Shown: one piece after another, positions 1 to 13,372 of the stretch | How positions within the stretch are numbered: the first letter of the stretch is position 1 | Layout of the letters: each line of letters opens with the position of its first letter | Made by a program: the position numbers and the translations under genes | Assembly (NCBI GenBank): GCA_012295275.1 | Contig: CM022671.1 | Coordinates: 12,618,178-12,645,677, forward strand | Length of the DNA stretch: 27,500 bases | Direction: 5' to 3' | Source of the DNA: Chrysomallon squamiferum | Lineage: Eukaryota; Mollusca; Gastropoda; Neomphalida; Peltospiridae | Notes under the pieces: model-generated | What the model was told of the DNA's origin: nothing | Databases searched by the model: none | Seen by the model: the letters and a program-made list of their open reading frames with translations, nothing else

Positions 1-557
1 TAAAAATCAAATATCATTTCTCAATTAAATATTTCCTGTGGACTGTTTTCTAATAAAATTTTATTTAAATTAAATTGATTCAGTATGTTGACTATTCGTA
101 ATATAATTTAATTCAACATAATTTAATTTAATTCAGAGTAATTTGATTTATTCTCCGTAATTTTTTGTACCTGTTTATTTTTTATCTTTATTTTAAATTT
201 ATCCATGGCCTCAGGTTCATCGGGGTTAAATGCGTGCAGCAATATCGATATAAAAATGTGTTAATACTATTTACGTGTTCATTTATTATATATTTGTTCA
301 TGTGTTTCCTATTGATATATGTTTTCACACATGATTATTAGAAAGTGAATGATATGTTTATTTTATAGATACATTTCTGACTATATCGTGTTATAATACA
401 ATTAAAAAGTTGTAAATAAACGTGAAAAATATAAAAGTAACTCGGCAAACGTCTCACCAGTAATCTTTCAAATTCCTGCCTGCTCGCATTGCGGTTGGTG
501 ATTATATTTCCCACTTGACCTGGAAAACAAATTAAATTACATACAAAAAGTTTTCAG

Positions 558-586
<29 letters not shown>
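558..586. repeat. (AC)n microsatellite
   Basis: A perfect run of AC dinucleotides of about 29 bp, directly readable. It has no other function visible. Confidence 0.97.
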
Positions 587-589
<3 letters not shown>

Positions 590-801
590 CATTTGCTATA
601 AGCTGTCTTTATTTCTAAAATAACAATATATTTCTACAAGCATTTCCTGCTGAATCGTAAATACTTGTTTTTTATACTTGTTTCGTCTTATATTATTTTT
701 TAATTAAATCATATCCCTATGCGTGCCGAGTTTTATTTTTTTTACATTTTTTATTTTATTAAATTTTAAATACTTATATATATTATTTGATTTCATTTTA
801 A

Positions 802-828
<27 letters not shown>
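802..828. repeat. T27 homopolymer
   Basis: An uninterrupted run of 27 T. It could be a minus-strand poly-A tail of an old retroposon, but no body or target-site duplication was recognised next to it. Confidence 0.95.
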
Positions 829-833
<5 letters not shown>

Positions 834-3800
834 CGCTTTTATTTTGCTAGCAAATATTGCAGTTTACCCAGTCAAAATAAAGCATTATCCTCGGATTAGT
901 AGAATTTATTAATTAAAATCACTGACTAAAAAACACCAAACGAACGAAGTATAACGAGTTTATTTTTTTCTTTATTTCTTTTTTATTATTATGTTTTTTC
1001 TTTCACTAAGGACTAGAAAATGTGTAACATAATTGATATTCTACTTACCAACGATTGTAGCGAAGATAAAAACTCCAATGAGATAACTGACTATTACAAA
1101 AACATATCTGAAATTGAAAAGAAAAATATGTTTTACACAATCTCTTCTTCGCGAAAAGTATTAAGAAATAAGAACAACGTCACGAAAATATGTATTACTG
1201 AGCACAGTGTTTGCATATTCCAGTCTTCTAAATAATTACCATGTCATTACACATGCGCATACAAAATAAAACAAAAAAACTCAACGGTCTGAAATAAATG
1301 ATCGGAACAGTTTTTATTCAGAGAAGTTCCTATTATTCCAAGTATGATGATATTTATATGTTGAAAGGAAACATCTAGAATAAAAACACTACCAAAGGTA
1401 TATTATCAGTATAATTCTAACTAATATTATCACTATATATGTGTGTAAAAAGAATGAATATACAAAGTGTTTATTTCAAACGCCATAACAATAAACAGAC
1501 ACATCAAATTAAGAGACAAAAACACCACATTCGCCAGAAGTATTAGGAAAACATGCCCCATTGTCATTAAAGATAAGTGAAATCTAGAGAATGTAATTCT
1601 TTGAATGTGAGTTAAAAGTACTAAAGACATTGCCACTGTCTGTCTGGATATTTTGTATTTGAAAAATGTAAAGAATTTAATCGTGCATCATTAAGTGTTA
1701 ATTATTAAAAATTTATTTAATAATGATATTACAATGAACACCACGGCATCCACGCCATTGACAACGCTTATTAATTAGTAGTAAGTTTTATATTTACATA
1801 CACACCTTCCCATACAAAGAATATTACTCAGATTTTTGTACAATTTTCTTTTAATAACGGCAAACGCAACCCGTGCAAATACCAAAAGCTTTGTTATAAT
1901 ATTTATTAATAGCTCAGATGAGATTCACTGATGTCTCAACCAGACAATGCACAACAACCTAATGATATCTGAATTAGACAGAATCTATAACAAGACTACT
2001 ATAGTTTCGGGCATTGATCATTTTAATAAATCGAGCAACTAATGACATTCAAACAATAATTTAAGAAAGTTTACATATATGAAGAATTGATTATTTTATT
2101 TTTCATTTATTTTTTATTTTTTATTTTTTCATTTTCAGTAAGCATTAACACAATTAATGTTCCTGTTTCTTTTGCTGTCCAGTTTACTGTAATAACAATA
2201 TGTAATGACAGAAATTATTATGGTTATAAATTGAAAAAATAATAATAAGAAGAGCCAAAATGAATTGCAGCAAATAAATTTTAAAAACAAATCAAAGAAA
2301 CTAACAATATAAAAGAAAAATCGGGAAAGATTAAAACTGAATTAATATTTTTAAAAGTAGGTAAAAACCGATCCTGAATTCATTTGCATTCAGTGCCATT
2401 AAAACAAAAATAACAAAACCTTTCTCATCTCAGGTTTACTTTATTTATGTCAGAACCAGCCGTCGAACAGATAAACTTCATTTCAGTAAAACATCAGAAA
2501 TTCACGTTATGCACGTTAAAATACAACGTTATAACCCAGCACGAAATATTAAACTAATTAAAATAACATGAACCTTTCCCTACTTCAGACGGCTTTTTTT
2601 TTTTTTATGTCAACCGAGCATTTGTAAATTATGCTGATACATAAAGAATCTTAAATTTAATATGCTTGATATTGTTATAACCATTAAAATAACGAGTGGG
2701 GAAAAATAATTAAATTAAATAGAAAATAAGTCGTAAAAATAAACATTTAATAACTAGAAGTAGCCACCAACTTTACACTAACAATAACAAGAAAGAAGAA
2801 GACATAAATATGTATGTTTAATATTATTTCTATAATTTTGATCTATGCCCACTGTTCACTAACTGGATGATACATTGATTAATCAAGTATAAATTATTTT
2901 TATCGTAATTTCAAATTTGTCATCCTTAATTCTTTCACCAAACTATATTGTTCTTATTATCTAGCTTTTGTTTTCATATATGTATCTTAATACCCTATTT
3001 CACTGTGATGTTATGTATATATGTAGGTATCTGTGAATCCAGGCTCTACCTTGCTACTGCTGAGAATCTAACTCGAAATATAGATCTAAATGTTTTTCAT
3101 AGCCTGATCACATCTAAAACCGGCGCTGTATTTATCTGTATTAAAAACATAAAGAAATTTGTAAAGTTCTATGACCTCTTGCCACGACTGAGTCAAGATA
3201 AATGGATTACCATAACTCCAGACACCTTCTTCTACATTTTGTACTTCCTTACGATTTTTCATCAGGTTTAAGCTGTTAAAATACACAAATTATCCAGATG
3301 TCTAAACTCTACTAAAGCATGGTGATGGGTCAGCCGGTGTTGTCCCATTTGGTCGAATTCTGTTGTATATATAACTAGAATTAAAAAACTTAATATTTTT
3401 TACAAATTCTGTTGCAGCCTACATATGTAATTTCTCAAATAATTTACTTAAAAATTATGAAATGCTGTATTTATTTATTTTTTAAATATTCATAACCAAA
3501 CAACATAACTATGAATCATCGACCAGCTATTTATTATGACTGTAAAGGTTAAAAAATAAAACATTTAAATTAAATCCAAGTACCTCTTACAGTGCCAAAA
3601 CAGAATAACGAATCGCTAATAAAGCTTTCCCAAGGTAGTAGAATCTGTGACCATTTCTAAGTACTAACATCAGTCTATAGATCATCTTTGTCAGCGTAGG
3701 TTAAGTGTTCCATTATGCGCTCCAACGGAAGAAAATGTCATGAACACAAGGAACGTTATTAACACCGTGTTAAAACGACTGACTACAGCGTTACACAACG

Positions 3801-4267
3801 TACTGACTGGAAATAGTCCATACCGGCGAGTTGGTTTGGTTTTTAATACTTGAATAGCACACAAGTAAATAATGGCTAAATAAATATATAAATGTTTTTA
3901 TTCTACGTAGCCGTGTAAGTTGCTATATTGAATGTGTTAATAATAAAAAAGACCACATATCAAAAACAAATAGCAAAGAGCAACAATGTTTATAGTTTGA
4001 AAATCTAGCAGTACGTCATGAACACTTTCTTAACACTTTCCCTGAAACAAAAACAAAAAATAACAAAACATTTGTTTTACTTTTTTTACTTTTTAATTGT
4101 TATAAGAGAAAATTAATATTGATTCTTGAAAATATTTCTCGTTATCTCTATTTAAAATAAACCTAAGCATGCAGAAATCATTCTGAGCTTTCAGCAAAGG
4201 AAGTAAATACACCTATACATTCAGATGTATATGAATCTACTTCAAACATCATTAACGGATTTAATTA

Positions 4268-4320
4268 TGTGAGTGTATGAGAGAGAGGGGGGAGGGAGCG
4301 AGGGGGGAGCGAGAGTGTGT
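4268..4320. repeat. Purine/G-rich low-complexity patch
   Basis: The + strand is GA and G rich, with two six-G runs and one three-G run inside a GAGAG context. It abuts the minisatellite that starts about 4321. It may form a two-layer G-quadruplex, which is inference only. Confidence 0.8.
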
Positions 4321-4860
4321 TGTAATGAACTACATACTAAACTGTACAGCAAACTATATCACAAACTAAATAGTATGGCAATGTGTGGTACTATATCTCA
4401 AACTTAAGTGTTGTAATATATCGCAAACTAATGTGTTGTAATATCAGAAATTAAACTATACGACAGTTTGCTTTAATATATCTCAAACTAATGTGTTGTA
4501 ATATCAGAAATTAAACTATACGACAGTTTGCTTTAATATATCTCAAACTAATGTGTTGTAATATCAGAAATTAAACTATACGACAGTTTGCTTTAATATA
4601 TCTCAAACTAATGTGTTGTAATGTACCACAAACTAAATTGTGTTGCAATGTGTTGTAATATATCTCAAATTAATGTGCTGTAATATCACAAACTAAATTG
4701 CGATAGTGTAATTGTAATATATCTCAAACTAATGTGTTGTATTGTATCACAAACTAATGTGTTATAATGTATCACAAACTAATGTGTTGTAATGTATCAC
4801 AAACTAATGTGTTGTTATGTATCACAAATTAATTTGTAGTAATGTATCACAAAGCTGTTT
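4321..4860. repeat. ~25-bp minisatellite with 60-bp higher-order repeat
   Basis: The array is built from a unit of about 25 bp whose core reads CACAAACTAATGTGTTGTAA. The clearest simple copies lie at about 4745-4855. At 4441-4500, 4501-4560 and 4561-4620 three 60-bp units are identical at every base. Each combines a degenerate unit, which includes a short AAACT/AGTTT inverted repeat, with a standard unit. The copies on either side are diverged, so the 60-bp block appears to have been amplified recently inside an older array. No coding potential is evident. Confidence 0.95.
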
Positions 4861-5180
4861 GACACTGACAGCTATATGCTCTGACCAGGTTGAGAGCCAA
4901 GACAATTCATTAACAGTGCAGGCTGTTACAAGTATTTTCAAATATTTTATTATTTACGAGAATTTGATGCGCAAATATTTGTAATATGAAAGCAAATATG
5001 TAACACTTCAAAAAGTGTATGCCATTTCAACACTTAGGTACTATAGTGTTTATTTACTTACATACTTTCTTTCTTGTTTACTTATTTATATTACACTATA
5101 TTAAAAAAAAAAATTGTTTATTTTAGAGCAATTAGCCATTTTTAATTTTCATATTTTATATTCTTTATATTGTTATACAT

Positions 5181-5244
5181 GTTATTATTATTATTATTAT
5201 TATTATTATCATCATCATCATCATCATCATCATCATTATTATTT
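5181..5244. repeat. Compound (TTA)n-(TCA)n microsatellite
   Basis: (TTA) repeats switch to (TCA) repeats at about 5209 and back to TTA at about 5236. The Tyr/His-rich translation of this tract is an artefact of the repeat. Confidence 0.95.
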
Positions 5245-5481
5245 TGTCCACAAAAGCATTAACGCTTTCTTGTTCAAAGTGTATATGGCGATGATTATTT
5301 TGGAAAATACTTACAACAAACACTTAAAAACAAAAAACTGAAATACTTTTGTTATAAGCAAGTCATCCATACCATAAAATAATTTTTGTTAAACTGTATT
5401 TTAAAATTACAAAGCAAAAGCAATTAGTCATATAAGATAAACATTTGGTATTAGTAACGCTCGATATAATTCGTCAGTAAA

Positions 5482-5501
5482 ATATATATATATATATATA
5501 C
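5482..5501. repeat. (TA)n microsatellite
   Basis: About ten TA dinucleotides in an uninterrupted run. Confidence 0.95.
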
Positions 5502-6044
5502 AGGTTAACATTAAAGTGCCAACGCCATTACAAAACTGAAATAAATATTTTTAAAAATATACAAATGCATTAAGAACTATTCTATTTTTTATTCTTTTTT
5601 CATATTTAAAAGTAAAAAAAAAATTAAGACAAAAAAAAAAAAATAAAGTTAATTGCTAAAAATAATGTTAATGTTCATGAAAATATGATACAGCAAATGT
5701 TTAGTTTAAAGATTTTAAATACATATATTTATTTCAGATTTTTTTTCGTATTTTTCTCTTTTTCTCAGAATGCAATGTTTATATTCTGTAATATTCTAAA
5801 GACGTAAAAATGTTGATGGTAATGTTGCAAGCACATGATATTTTTAAAGAAATCCTTTTGTATAACTTTTGATGTCTTTCAGTAACGTTTTTCTTTTTCT
5901 TTAATGTGTACTGTATTAGATGCATTTATGATTGCATATATAGCAATAATATCATTACCAGTTCTGTTTTTCACTTTTAATAATCTGAACATTTTCATAT
6001 TTTTAAACTAAGCATGTAAAAAAAAAAAAACCAAAACCCAAACA

Positions 6045-6172
6045 AACAATAATAATAAGAATAAGAATAATAACAAAAATAATGACTACAAAAATAACAA
6101 TAATATAATAATCATACTACTACTACCATTAATACCACTACTAATAATAATGACTATCATCATCATTATCAT
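6045..6172. repeat. Imperfect trinucleotide-rich region
   Basis: Interrupted AAT, AAC, ACT and ATC trinucleotides form a degraded compound microsatellite. Confidence 0.85.
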
Positions 6173-6430
6173 TGGGATTAAAAGGTATAATTAAAATTGG
6201 CTAATATGTATTTAAGTTGTCAGTATGGTTATAAAGCAACACAAAATTTCATAGTCATTCTGTATTTACTTACTGAATATTTGTGAAATGCCAGCTGCAA
6301 CAGAAAATACATTTGTGCAGTATACTGTACAGAATTTCGTCATTTTACGTGTTTATAAACATGTTAATTTTACAAATGAAATATTTTTATTTAAATTAAA
6401 AAATTCATTAATTTTCTTCTCTTTTTTTTC

Positions 6431-6431
<1 letters not shown>

Positions 6432-6461
<30 letters not shown>
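6432..6461. repeat. (TTTA)n microsatellite
   Basis: About seven TTTA units. Confidence 0.95.
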
Positions 6462-6797
6462 AATTTGTTATTTTGTTATGTTAAAACAATTTTTTAATGA
6501 ATTATCAGAAAAAGCAAACAGAATCTGAAACCCACAGGTTACAAGATTCGGTAAAGATCCAGTATGTTTAATATGTTTTGTTTCGATATTAAATTTGAAT
6601 GGAAATATCAAGAATGGCTTAAGTGTGTAAAACAAATTCGTAAAACAACATTCAAAATCGTATCTCAGTACAAAACAGAATCCAGTGTGTATTTCAAATT
6701 AATCAAACTCATAAATTCTTTCAGTGCAACGCTATTATATTGTTCACATCGACTTATTGGTGGTTAACCGTTACGTCAGTTAATGTTACTTGACGTA

Positions 6798-6803
6798 CTA
6801 CTT

Positions 6804-6898
<95 letters not shown>
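6798..6898. repeat. Compound (CTA)n-(TTA)n microsatellite
   Basis: About 14 CTA units run straight into about 19 TTA units on the + strand. A sharp CTA-to-TTA junction also occurs, with interruptions, at 19829-19942 and 22584-22807, which suggests C-to-T change followed by slippage. Confidence 0.97.
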
Positions 6899-7671
6899 TT
6901 AAAACTGAACGTTCAAACAAATCTATCATTTATATATGTAAATCTAAATGTTATATAGTTATATAAATATATTTTCAACTCGGTTTGGCATGCAATTCTC
7001 CTAATCCCTGGCAAAAATCAGTCAACGACAGCCACACTTTATCAATTATCTGAAGCATGTTAAACATCATTTTATATGTACAGATTTCTTTTGTTGTCAA
7101 AATGTGAGACATATGCCTATCCGTCACAGCATGACAAAATACAGATACTTTTGAAAAAAGCAACAAAAATAAGACCGGTAAAAAAAAAAATATATGAAAT
7201 GATATGAAAAATGCTACAGTTGTAGAAAACGCTACAGACGAAACAAACTGTACGTATTAGCATTCAGAATGGAAATGGATAAGATTTAATTAAATTTAAA
7301 TTAAACTGGTTAAATAACATATGCCGTTCAAAAATAGATATGGAGTAATTTAATTTTTGTATTTTAATATAGATGCCTCACTATTATTGATAATGCTACA
7401 GCTGTTATACCTACTATTAGTACAACAGCTACTACAATGAAGATAATAATATCAGAATTTCTACTTGAACTACATAAATTAATTATTTTAATATCTGGGT
7501 GAAAAAAAAAAAAGAAGATTATTATGGTTTCGTAAGAAGCTAAAGAAAACTTAATAAACTAAATATTTAGAAAGAAATCTAATAATAAAATTATACAAAT
7601 ATTAATACAGAAAACGACTAGTCATAAATTACAAGTAGCATTAAAACATGCAATTAACACACTGTGCAGTA

Positions 7672-7796
<125 letters not shown>

Positions 7797-8154
7797 TATA
7801 TGTTACAGAAATTTTATTAATCGAATCTATTCCACGTCTACTATTACAGTGTTTTTATTAATATTAAATATCAAAATATAACATTAGTTAAATAACTGTT
7901 AACGTTAGACAACATTTGCAACTCTAAAATAAATAATTCCTTGAGACATATGTTACTGAACTAAAACAAAACAAAAACAAAAACAGATCATCTATAAACA
8001 TCAAAAATAGATACACTGATAAGCAGAGTATCACAAAAGTTTAAATAAAACAAAACAAACAAAAACAAAACATAATAAGAACAAACACCACAGCAGAGTA
8101 TTTTCTGAACAAGCAGACTACAAAAGCATTTCTTCGACAACATTGACTGCGGCA

Positions 8155-8274
8155 TATGTGTGTTTATGTGTATGGGTGTATATTGTATATGTGTGTGTAT
8201 GTTTGTGTGTTTGTCTGTGTATGTGAGTTTGTATGTGTGTGTGTGTTTGTGTGTGCATATATATATATATATAT
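8155..8274. repeat. Imperfect (TG)n followed by (TA)n
   Basis: TG-rich sequence with TATG and TTTG interruptions ends in about nine TA units. The His/Thr-rich minus-strand translations are artefacts of the repeat. Confidence 0.93.
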
Positions 8275-8691
8275 AAGCATTTAAAAACACGAATTTTTGT
8301 GATAATCATAATCGTCTATTAAGTGTGTTAGGTGAATTATTTTCATCCTTCGAGACAATTTTGGACAGTGTTGTGAGCAAACAAAAAGGTAGAATTGTCT
8401 GTTTTGTTTTTCATCAGTACTTTTTAATACAATAGTATTTATAATGAATGTTAAAAACTAATGTTTAATATAATGGTTTTCTATTAATCTTTTTGTCCTT
8501 TTATTTAATTACTTATTTGATTGTCAAAGGTAACTATGAAATATTTAAAGAAAAAAGAAGATGACGCGTTTTATTACCTCGCTGTTAACTTTCACGAAAA
8601 TAAAATAAATAATTTAAAAATTTCATGGAGATGTGAAGTGTGACTGTTATGGCTTCAAGGCAACAATTTAAAGTGCATATGTAAAAAGACT

Positions 8692-8692
<1 letters not shown>

Positions 8693-8723
<31 letters not shown>
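8693..8723. repeat. A31 homopolymer
   Basis: An uninterrupted run of 31 A on the + strand. It might be a retroposon tail, but no upstream body is recognised. Confidence 0.95.
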
Positions 8724-8724
<1 letters not shown>

Positions 8725-10191
8725 ATGCATGCGATATTGTTTACTAAAAAACTTACACGCACTTTGCAACAAGTAGTAAATTCAGTCCTGTCTTTGGTGT
8801 TTTACAACATCAAACCGAACAACTCCTCGCCACAGTTGTAATAAATCGCGTTTAACTCAACGTTAAATGATAAGGTTGTATAACTTTCAAAAGTTTAACG
8901 CTGCTGGAAACGGTGTGCAAAGGTTATTAGAAGATAACTGTGTGAGATGACGATATGATACGAATGATTCCTTAAATCTAGATTCTAAAACACAATAGCA
9001 GGCGAAGGGTAACGGGCCAACTTGTGAGACAACAGATTTGTCTTACATTAAAGTTTTATGAATGAAAAAGCCCAGTCTCTATACTTGTCTCTATATGGAG
9101 TAGTAAATACATAAAACAATCAAGTCGGCGAGCCTCTATAGCCTATCTGTGGGAAGGTAGAGTCATTAGCAGGAACAACTCACTGAATGGAAACAGTTTA
9201 TTCTCACGTATTATTATTGAAGAAATCTAAACATTGTTAAAATTATAAAGTCTTTTTGAATTATCATTAAAAACTATCATCTTTCATAAAGATTGCTGAC
9301 TGCTACAGTTGGTAATGCAGAATTTCTTTTACATTCATCTTCCCTCACGGCGGCTCCGATTATTGCTTTATTTTATCGCAGTAGTCAGTTTTAAACAACA
9401 TATGAATCAGTCAGCAAAGTGAAATTCAAATATTTTATCATTCATTCTTTTTTATGGTTTTGAAATTATTCAAATTTTACATTCTAATACTGAAATGTCT
9501 GGTCATTCCAAGAGAAATATTTTCATGCATTTCAACTATTGGCAAATATTTACTATTATCAGTAATATAGTTACTTCCATATCGATTTTTCTTCTCTATA
9601 GTATATTTTCGCCACTGTTTCACAACTTGGACTGAGTTTTATATTTCTGTGTTTTGACCAAAAAAAATTCATACATTTTTTTTGTATTCGGCTACATGTG
9701 ACCAATGCAGTTCATAATCATCAATCACTGTATGAGAAATAGGATAATATTCAACTGTTTTTCTGAAATAAAATCAGTGATCTCTTCATTTTAGTATAAA
9801 TTAACCAATCAAGAAAACAAACGATGTGATGATATAATCGAGTTAAAATTAATCGTATTAGAGTCAGAGTCGAATGGCAGCTAGCATTATCTTGTTAGTA
9901 TTTGTTCCATATCTCTGTCTCTAACTACCTATTTATCTGTCTCTACCTCACTCTCTTTCTTTTTCTATTTTTTTTCTACTCAGAAATATTAATATAAAAA
10001 ATATGCCGTTATAAATGTTTTTCCAGTGTCAAATTAAAAAGTATAACTGATTTAATTCAGTGACTCCTTGTGATTATCTCTGTATTAGATAAATTGGAAA
10101 CAAAATACTTCTTACACAAAAAGGACATTTTACAATAATTTCATTTTCGACAAAAATACCGAAAGAAAAACGATAATATTAGAAAAAAGAA

Positions 10192-10200
<9 letters not shown>

Positions 10201-10254
<54 letters not shown>
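10201..10254. repeat. (GA)n microsatellite
   Basis: About 27 GA units preceded by an A-rich run, again purine on the + strand. Confidence 0.97.
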
Positions 10255-10257
<3 letters not shown>

Positions 10258-11680
10258 AAAGAGGATCGCAGAAACTCAGTATCATTAAATAGTCTGTTTG
10301 CATGTTATCTACAAATCTAGACATTCTGGCGACGTTTGTTGGCGGCAAGTGTCGTCATTGTAGTGCATCAGGACAAGCTTTAGTGGAACTCTGTCTCTCT
10401 TTTACAGACCTGTTACCTTCAGCTTTTAAACCGTAAAGATACCACCGAAGTTGCTCAAAACGGTAACTGTCGATTATCGCTATCGTGTTGTCTCTCTACC
10501 TTGTTAACCGATATCTCCAAAGATCGTCAGTAGCTAATATGGAATTACGAGTCAGAGAATTAGCCACTAAAATGCTTGACAGCAAGACAGCTTCGATTTA
10601 AGTAGCCACTTATAATGATGCAGTAAGAAAATTTGCTGTAAAATAATTACGTGTATTTAGAATATAGGCTGTATTATCCCACTAAACTGCTTTTCTTCTT
10701 GAAATACAAGATAAATGAACAAAACGTACGTACATACATGTATGTATAAGAAATGTGTTAGCTTCTAAACATTTACAAAATTTCTTACAATTAACATTTC
10801 TCATAGTTAAATCATTAATTAACCTGGTATATTATGAAAAAGAAAATCGTATCTGAATTCAGTTATATATACCACGAAACGTGAAACAAACTACTGCAGT
10901 GTGTGTGATGTACATAACATCTGTGCCTTGATAAATGGATTAACTTGTATATAGTTTCAAAATATACCTAAAATTTGTAGATATTATTTACAGTTTTAAG
11001 TCGGGTAGCACATTACATTTCTAAACAGACAGAAAGACAGATAAACACCATAACCGAATCTTTTTTTTTTATTTACAATTGTTTGTAGCGTATGGAATAA
11101 TGCTGCAGTTTGGAAATAGCGTTGTTTTTATTTATTTATTTAAAAATAATAATAATAAATAAATACATACATGAAAGGCATTATCTGCATTAGATAAACA
11201 GAAAAAATCTTTAAAAAGAATAACTTATTAGGCTAAAACGAAATTCTATGTGGAAATCACAAATCTATACCCCATAGATAACAAATTTATCACTTTTTTT
11301 TAAATTTTCTTTACTTCTTTTCATTACAAATCACAAATGTTTTTTGTCAACAGTATAATAAAATAGCTATTACTAATTAAAGGTGCCTGGAATAGTGTTA
11401 CTGCAATATATATTAATAAATATTTTATTTCTTGAACATCAAAACGCTTATTTTGACCTCATTTACGTCGTAAGAAAATGTATCGTTGTTTTCAGATCCA
11501 TGATTTACTCTCGTCTAAAGACCTAGAGATCTCACACTCAGCCATACAGCCCTTACACCTATGTAATATATTTATATTCATTTTTTATAAATCCCTTTTT
11601 ATTCTGAAAATCATTTACACGGCAATCACTTTTTTCGATCTTCATCCTCATTCTCAAAAGAAATATGTTTTGATTTGTAC

Positions 11681-11788
11681 ATATGCATGCATCTATGTGT
11701 GTATTTATGTATTTATGTTTATGTTTTTTTTTTTTCTATGTATGTATGTATTTATGAATATGGATTTTTTTGTTATGTATGTATGTAC
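11681..11788. repeat. TATG/TTTATG-rich imperfect repeat
   Basis: Scattered TATG and TTTATG units are broken by a T-rich run. It is a degraded tetranucleotide microsatellite. Confidence 0.8.
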
Positions 11789-12225
11789 CTTTTCAGTTAA
11801 TTATAAATAAGAGATAAACAGTTAATTATTTATCCAAATAAGTAAGTCAGCTTCATTATTTCATTTCTAATTTTATCGATATAGTTTTATCAAAAAATTA
11901 TAAAGATAAAACTATTTATTTATAACGGCAACACCGAGAAAAAAGAGCAAAGAGAAATATGTATTGCTGTGAAACAGTTTCAAGATTTTTCTTTACAAGA
12001 AAATGCATTTTAGTTTGAATTAAAGAGACTCACGTAATATGGTACTCTTAGGCATATGGAATTTAAAAACTGAATAAGAAACTAAAACAGTGCAAACAAC
12101 GCATTTAAATCAACAGAAATATGTGACACATATTTTCGAGGAAAGTAAACATACTACAAGAGCTTTATTAATTTTTGTGTTTAGCCGCACGCTCCAAAAG
12201 AAGCAAACGCACATAATACGGCCAT

Positions 12226-13372
12226 CGATGAACAGATGAGAGCTCTGGTAGGAACAGATGAGAGCTCTGGTGGGGAAGAGATGAGAGCTCTGGTGGGAAG
12301 AGATGAGAGCTCTGGTGGGAACAGATGAGAGCTCTGGTGGGAACAGATGAGAGTTCTGGTGGGGAAGACATGAGAGCTCTGGTGGGGAAGACATGAGAGC
12401 TCTGGTGGGGAACAGATGAGAGCTCTGGTGGGAAGAGATGAGAGCTCTGGTGGGAAGAGATGAGAGCTCTGGTGGGGAAGACAGATGAGAGCTCTGGAGC
12501 TCTGGTGGGGGAAGATGATGAGAGCTCTGGTGGGGGGAAGACATGAGAGCTCTGGTGGGGGGAAGAGATGAGAGCTCTGGTGGGGAAGAGATGAGAGCTC
12601 TGGTGGGGGGAAGAGATGAGAGCTCTGGTGGGGGGGAAGAGATGAGAGCTCTGGTGGGGAAGAGATGAGAGCTCTGGTGGGAAGAGATGAGAGCTCTGGT
12701 GGGGGAAGAGCTCTGGTGGGGAACAGATGAGAGCTCTGGTGGGGAAGAGATGAGAGCTCTGGTGGGGAAGAGATGAGAGCTCTGGTGGGGAACAGATGTG
12801 AGCTCTGGTGGGGAACAGATGAGAGCTCTGGTGGGGAAGAGATGAGAGCTCTGGTGGGGAAGAGATGAGAGCTCTGGTGGGAAGAGATGAGAGCTCTGGT
12901 GGGAAGAGATGAGAGCTCTGGTGGGGAAGAGATGAGAGCTCTGGTGGGAAGAGATGAGAGCTCTGGTGGGGAAGACATGAGAGCTCTGGTGGGGAAGACA
13001 TGAGAGCTCTGGTGGGGAAGAGATGAGAGCTCTGGTGGGGAAGACATGAGAGCTCTGGTGGGGAACAGATGAGAGCTCTGGTGGGGAACAGATGTGAGCT
13101 CTGGTGGGGGGGGAGCTCTGGTGGGGGAAGAGATGAGAGCTCTGGTGGGGAACAGATGAGAGCTCTGGGGGGAAGAGATGAGATGAGAGCTCTGGTGGGG
13201 AACAGACAGATGAGAGCTCTGGTGGGGGGGAACAGATGTGAGCTCTGGTGGGGGAAGACATGAGAGCTCTGGTGGGGGGGAACAGATGAGAGCTCTGGTG
13301 GGGAAGAGATGAGAGCTCTGGTGGGGAAGAGATGAGAGCTCTGGTGGGAAGAGATGAGAGCTCTGGTGGGGA
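12226..13372. repeat. GC-rich ~23-bp minisatellite, about 50 units
   Basis: The unit core is GAGAGCTCTGGTGGGG followed by AAGAGAT, AACAGAT or AAGACAT. I count about 50 copies of the AGCTCTGG core (one is GTTCTGG). Units are mostly 22-24 bp and vary through the G run, from three G to seven, which points to slippage. Shortened units occur near 12491-12510, 12711 and 13107-13125. The core holds the palindrome AGAGCTCT. The repeat lacks stop codons in every minus-strand frame, giving overlapping open frames up to about 434 codons at 12110-13414 with Pro/Ser/His/Leu-rich translations. Because three frames are open at once and the unit length is not a multiple of three, I treat these as repeat artefacts and not a gene. 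The sharp rise in G content against the AT-rich surroundings is striking. Confidence 0.97.

Larger units (their letters stand above)
1..4265. other. AT-rich non-coding stretch, no gene recognised
   Basis: The stretch is strongly AT-rich with many stops in all frames. The few short open frames (for example 1020-1235 on + and 1433-1636 on -) have low-complexity or hydrophobic translations with no recognisable domain. It holds an (AC)n tract, a T27 tract and imperfect TAATTTAATTC-type repeats near 60-150. The segment 2948-3286 is open on both strands but neither translation resembles a known family. If the CNG gene continues leftward on the minus strand, this is probably its intron or the sequence beyond it. 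Confidence 0.6.

Noticed and set aside
11881-11915. 11-bp inverted repeat as a terminator or small RNA gene
   Set aside because: It is short and AT-only in loop and stem; a chance palindrome is the simplest explanation in such AT-rich DNA.
12226-13372. Chi-like CTGGTGG in the minisatellite as a recombination signal
   Set aside because: Chi is specific to enterobacterial RecBCD and here differs by one base; it has no meaning in this eukaryotic context.
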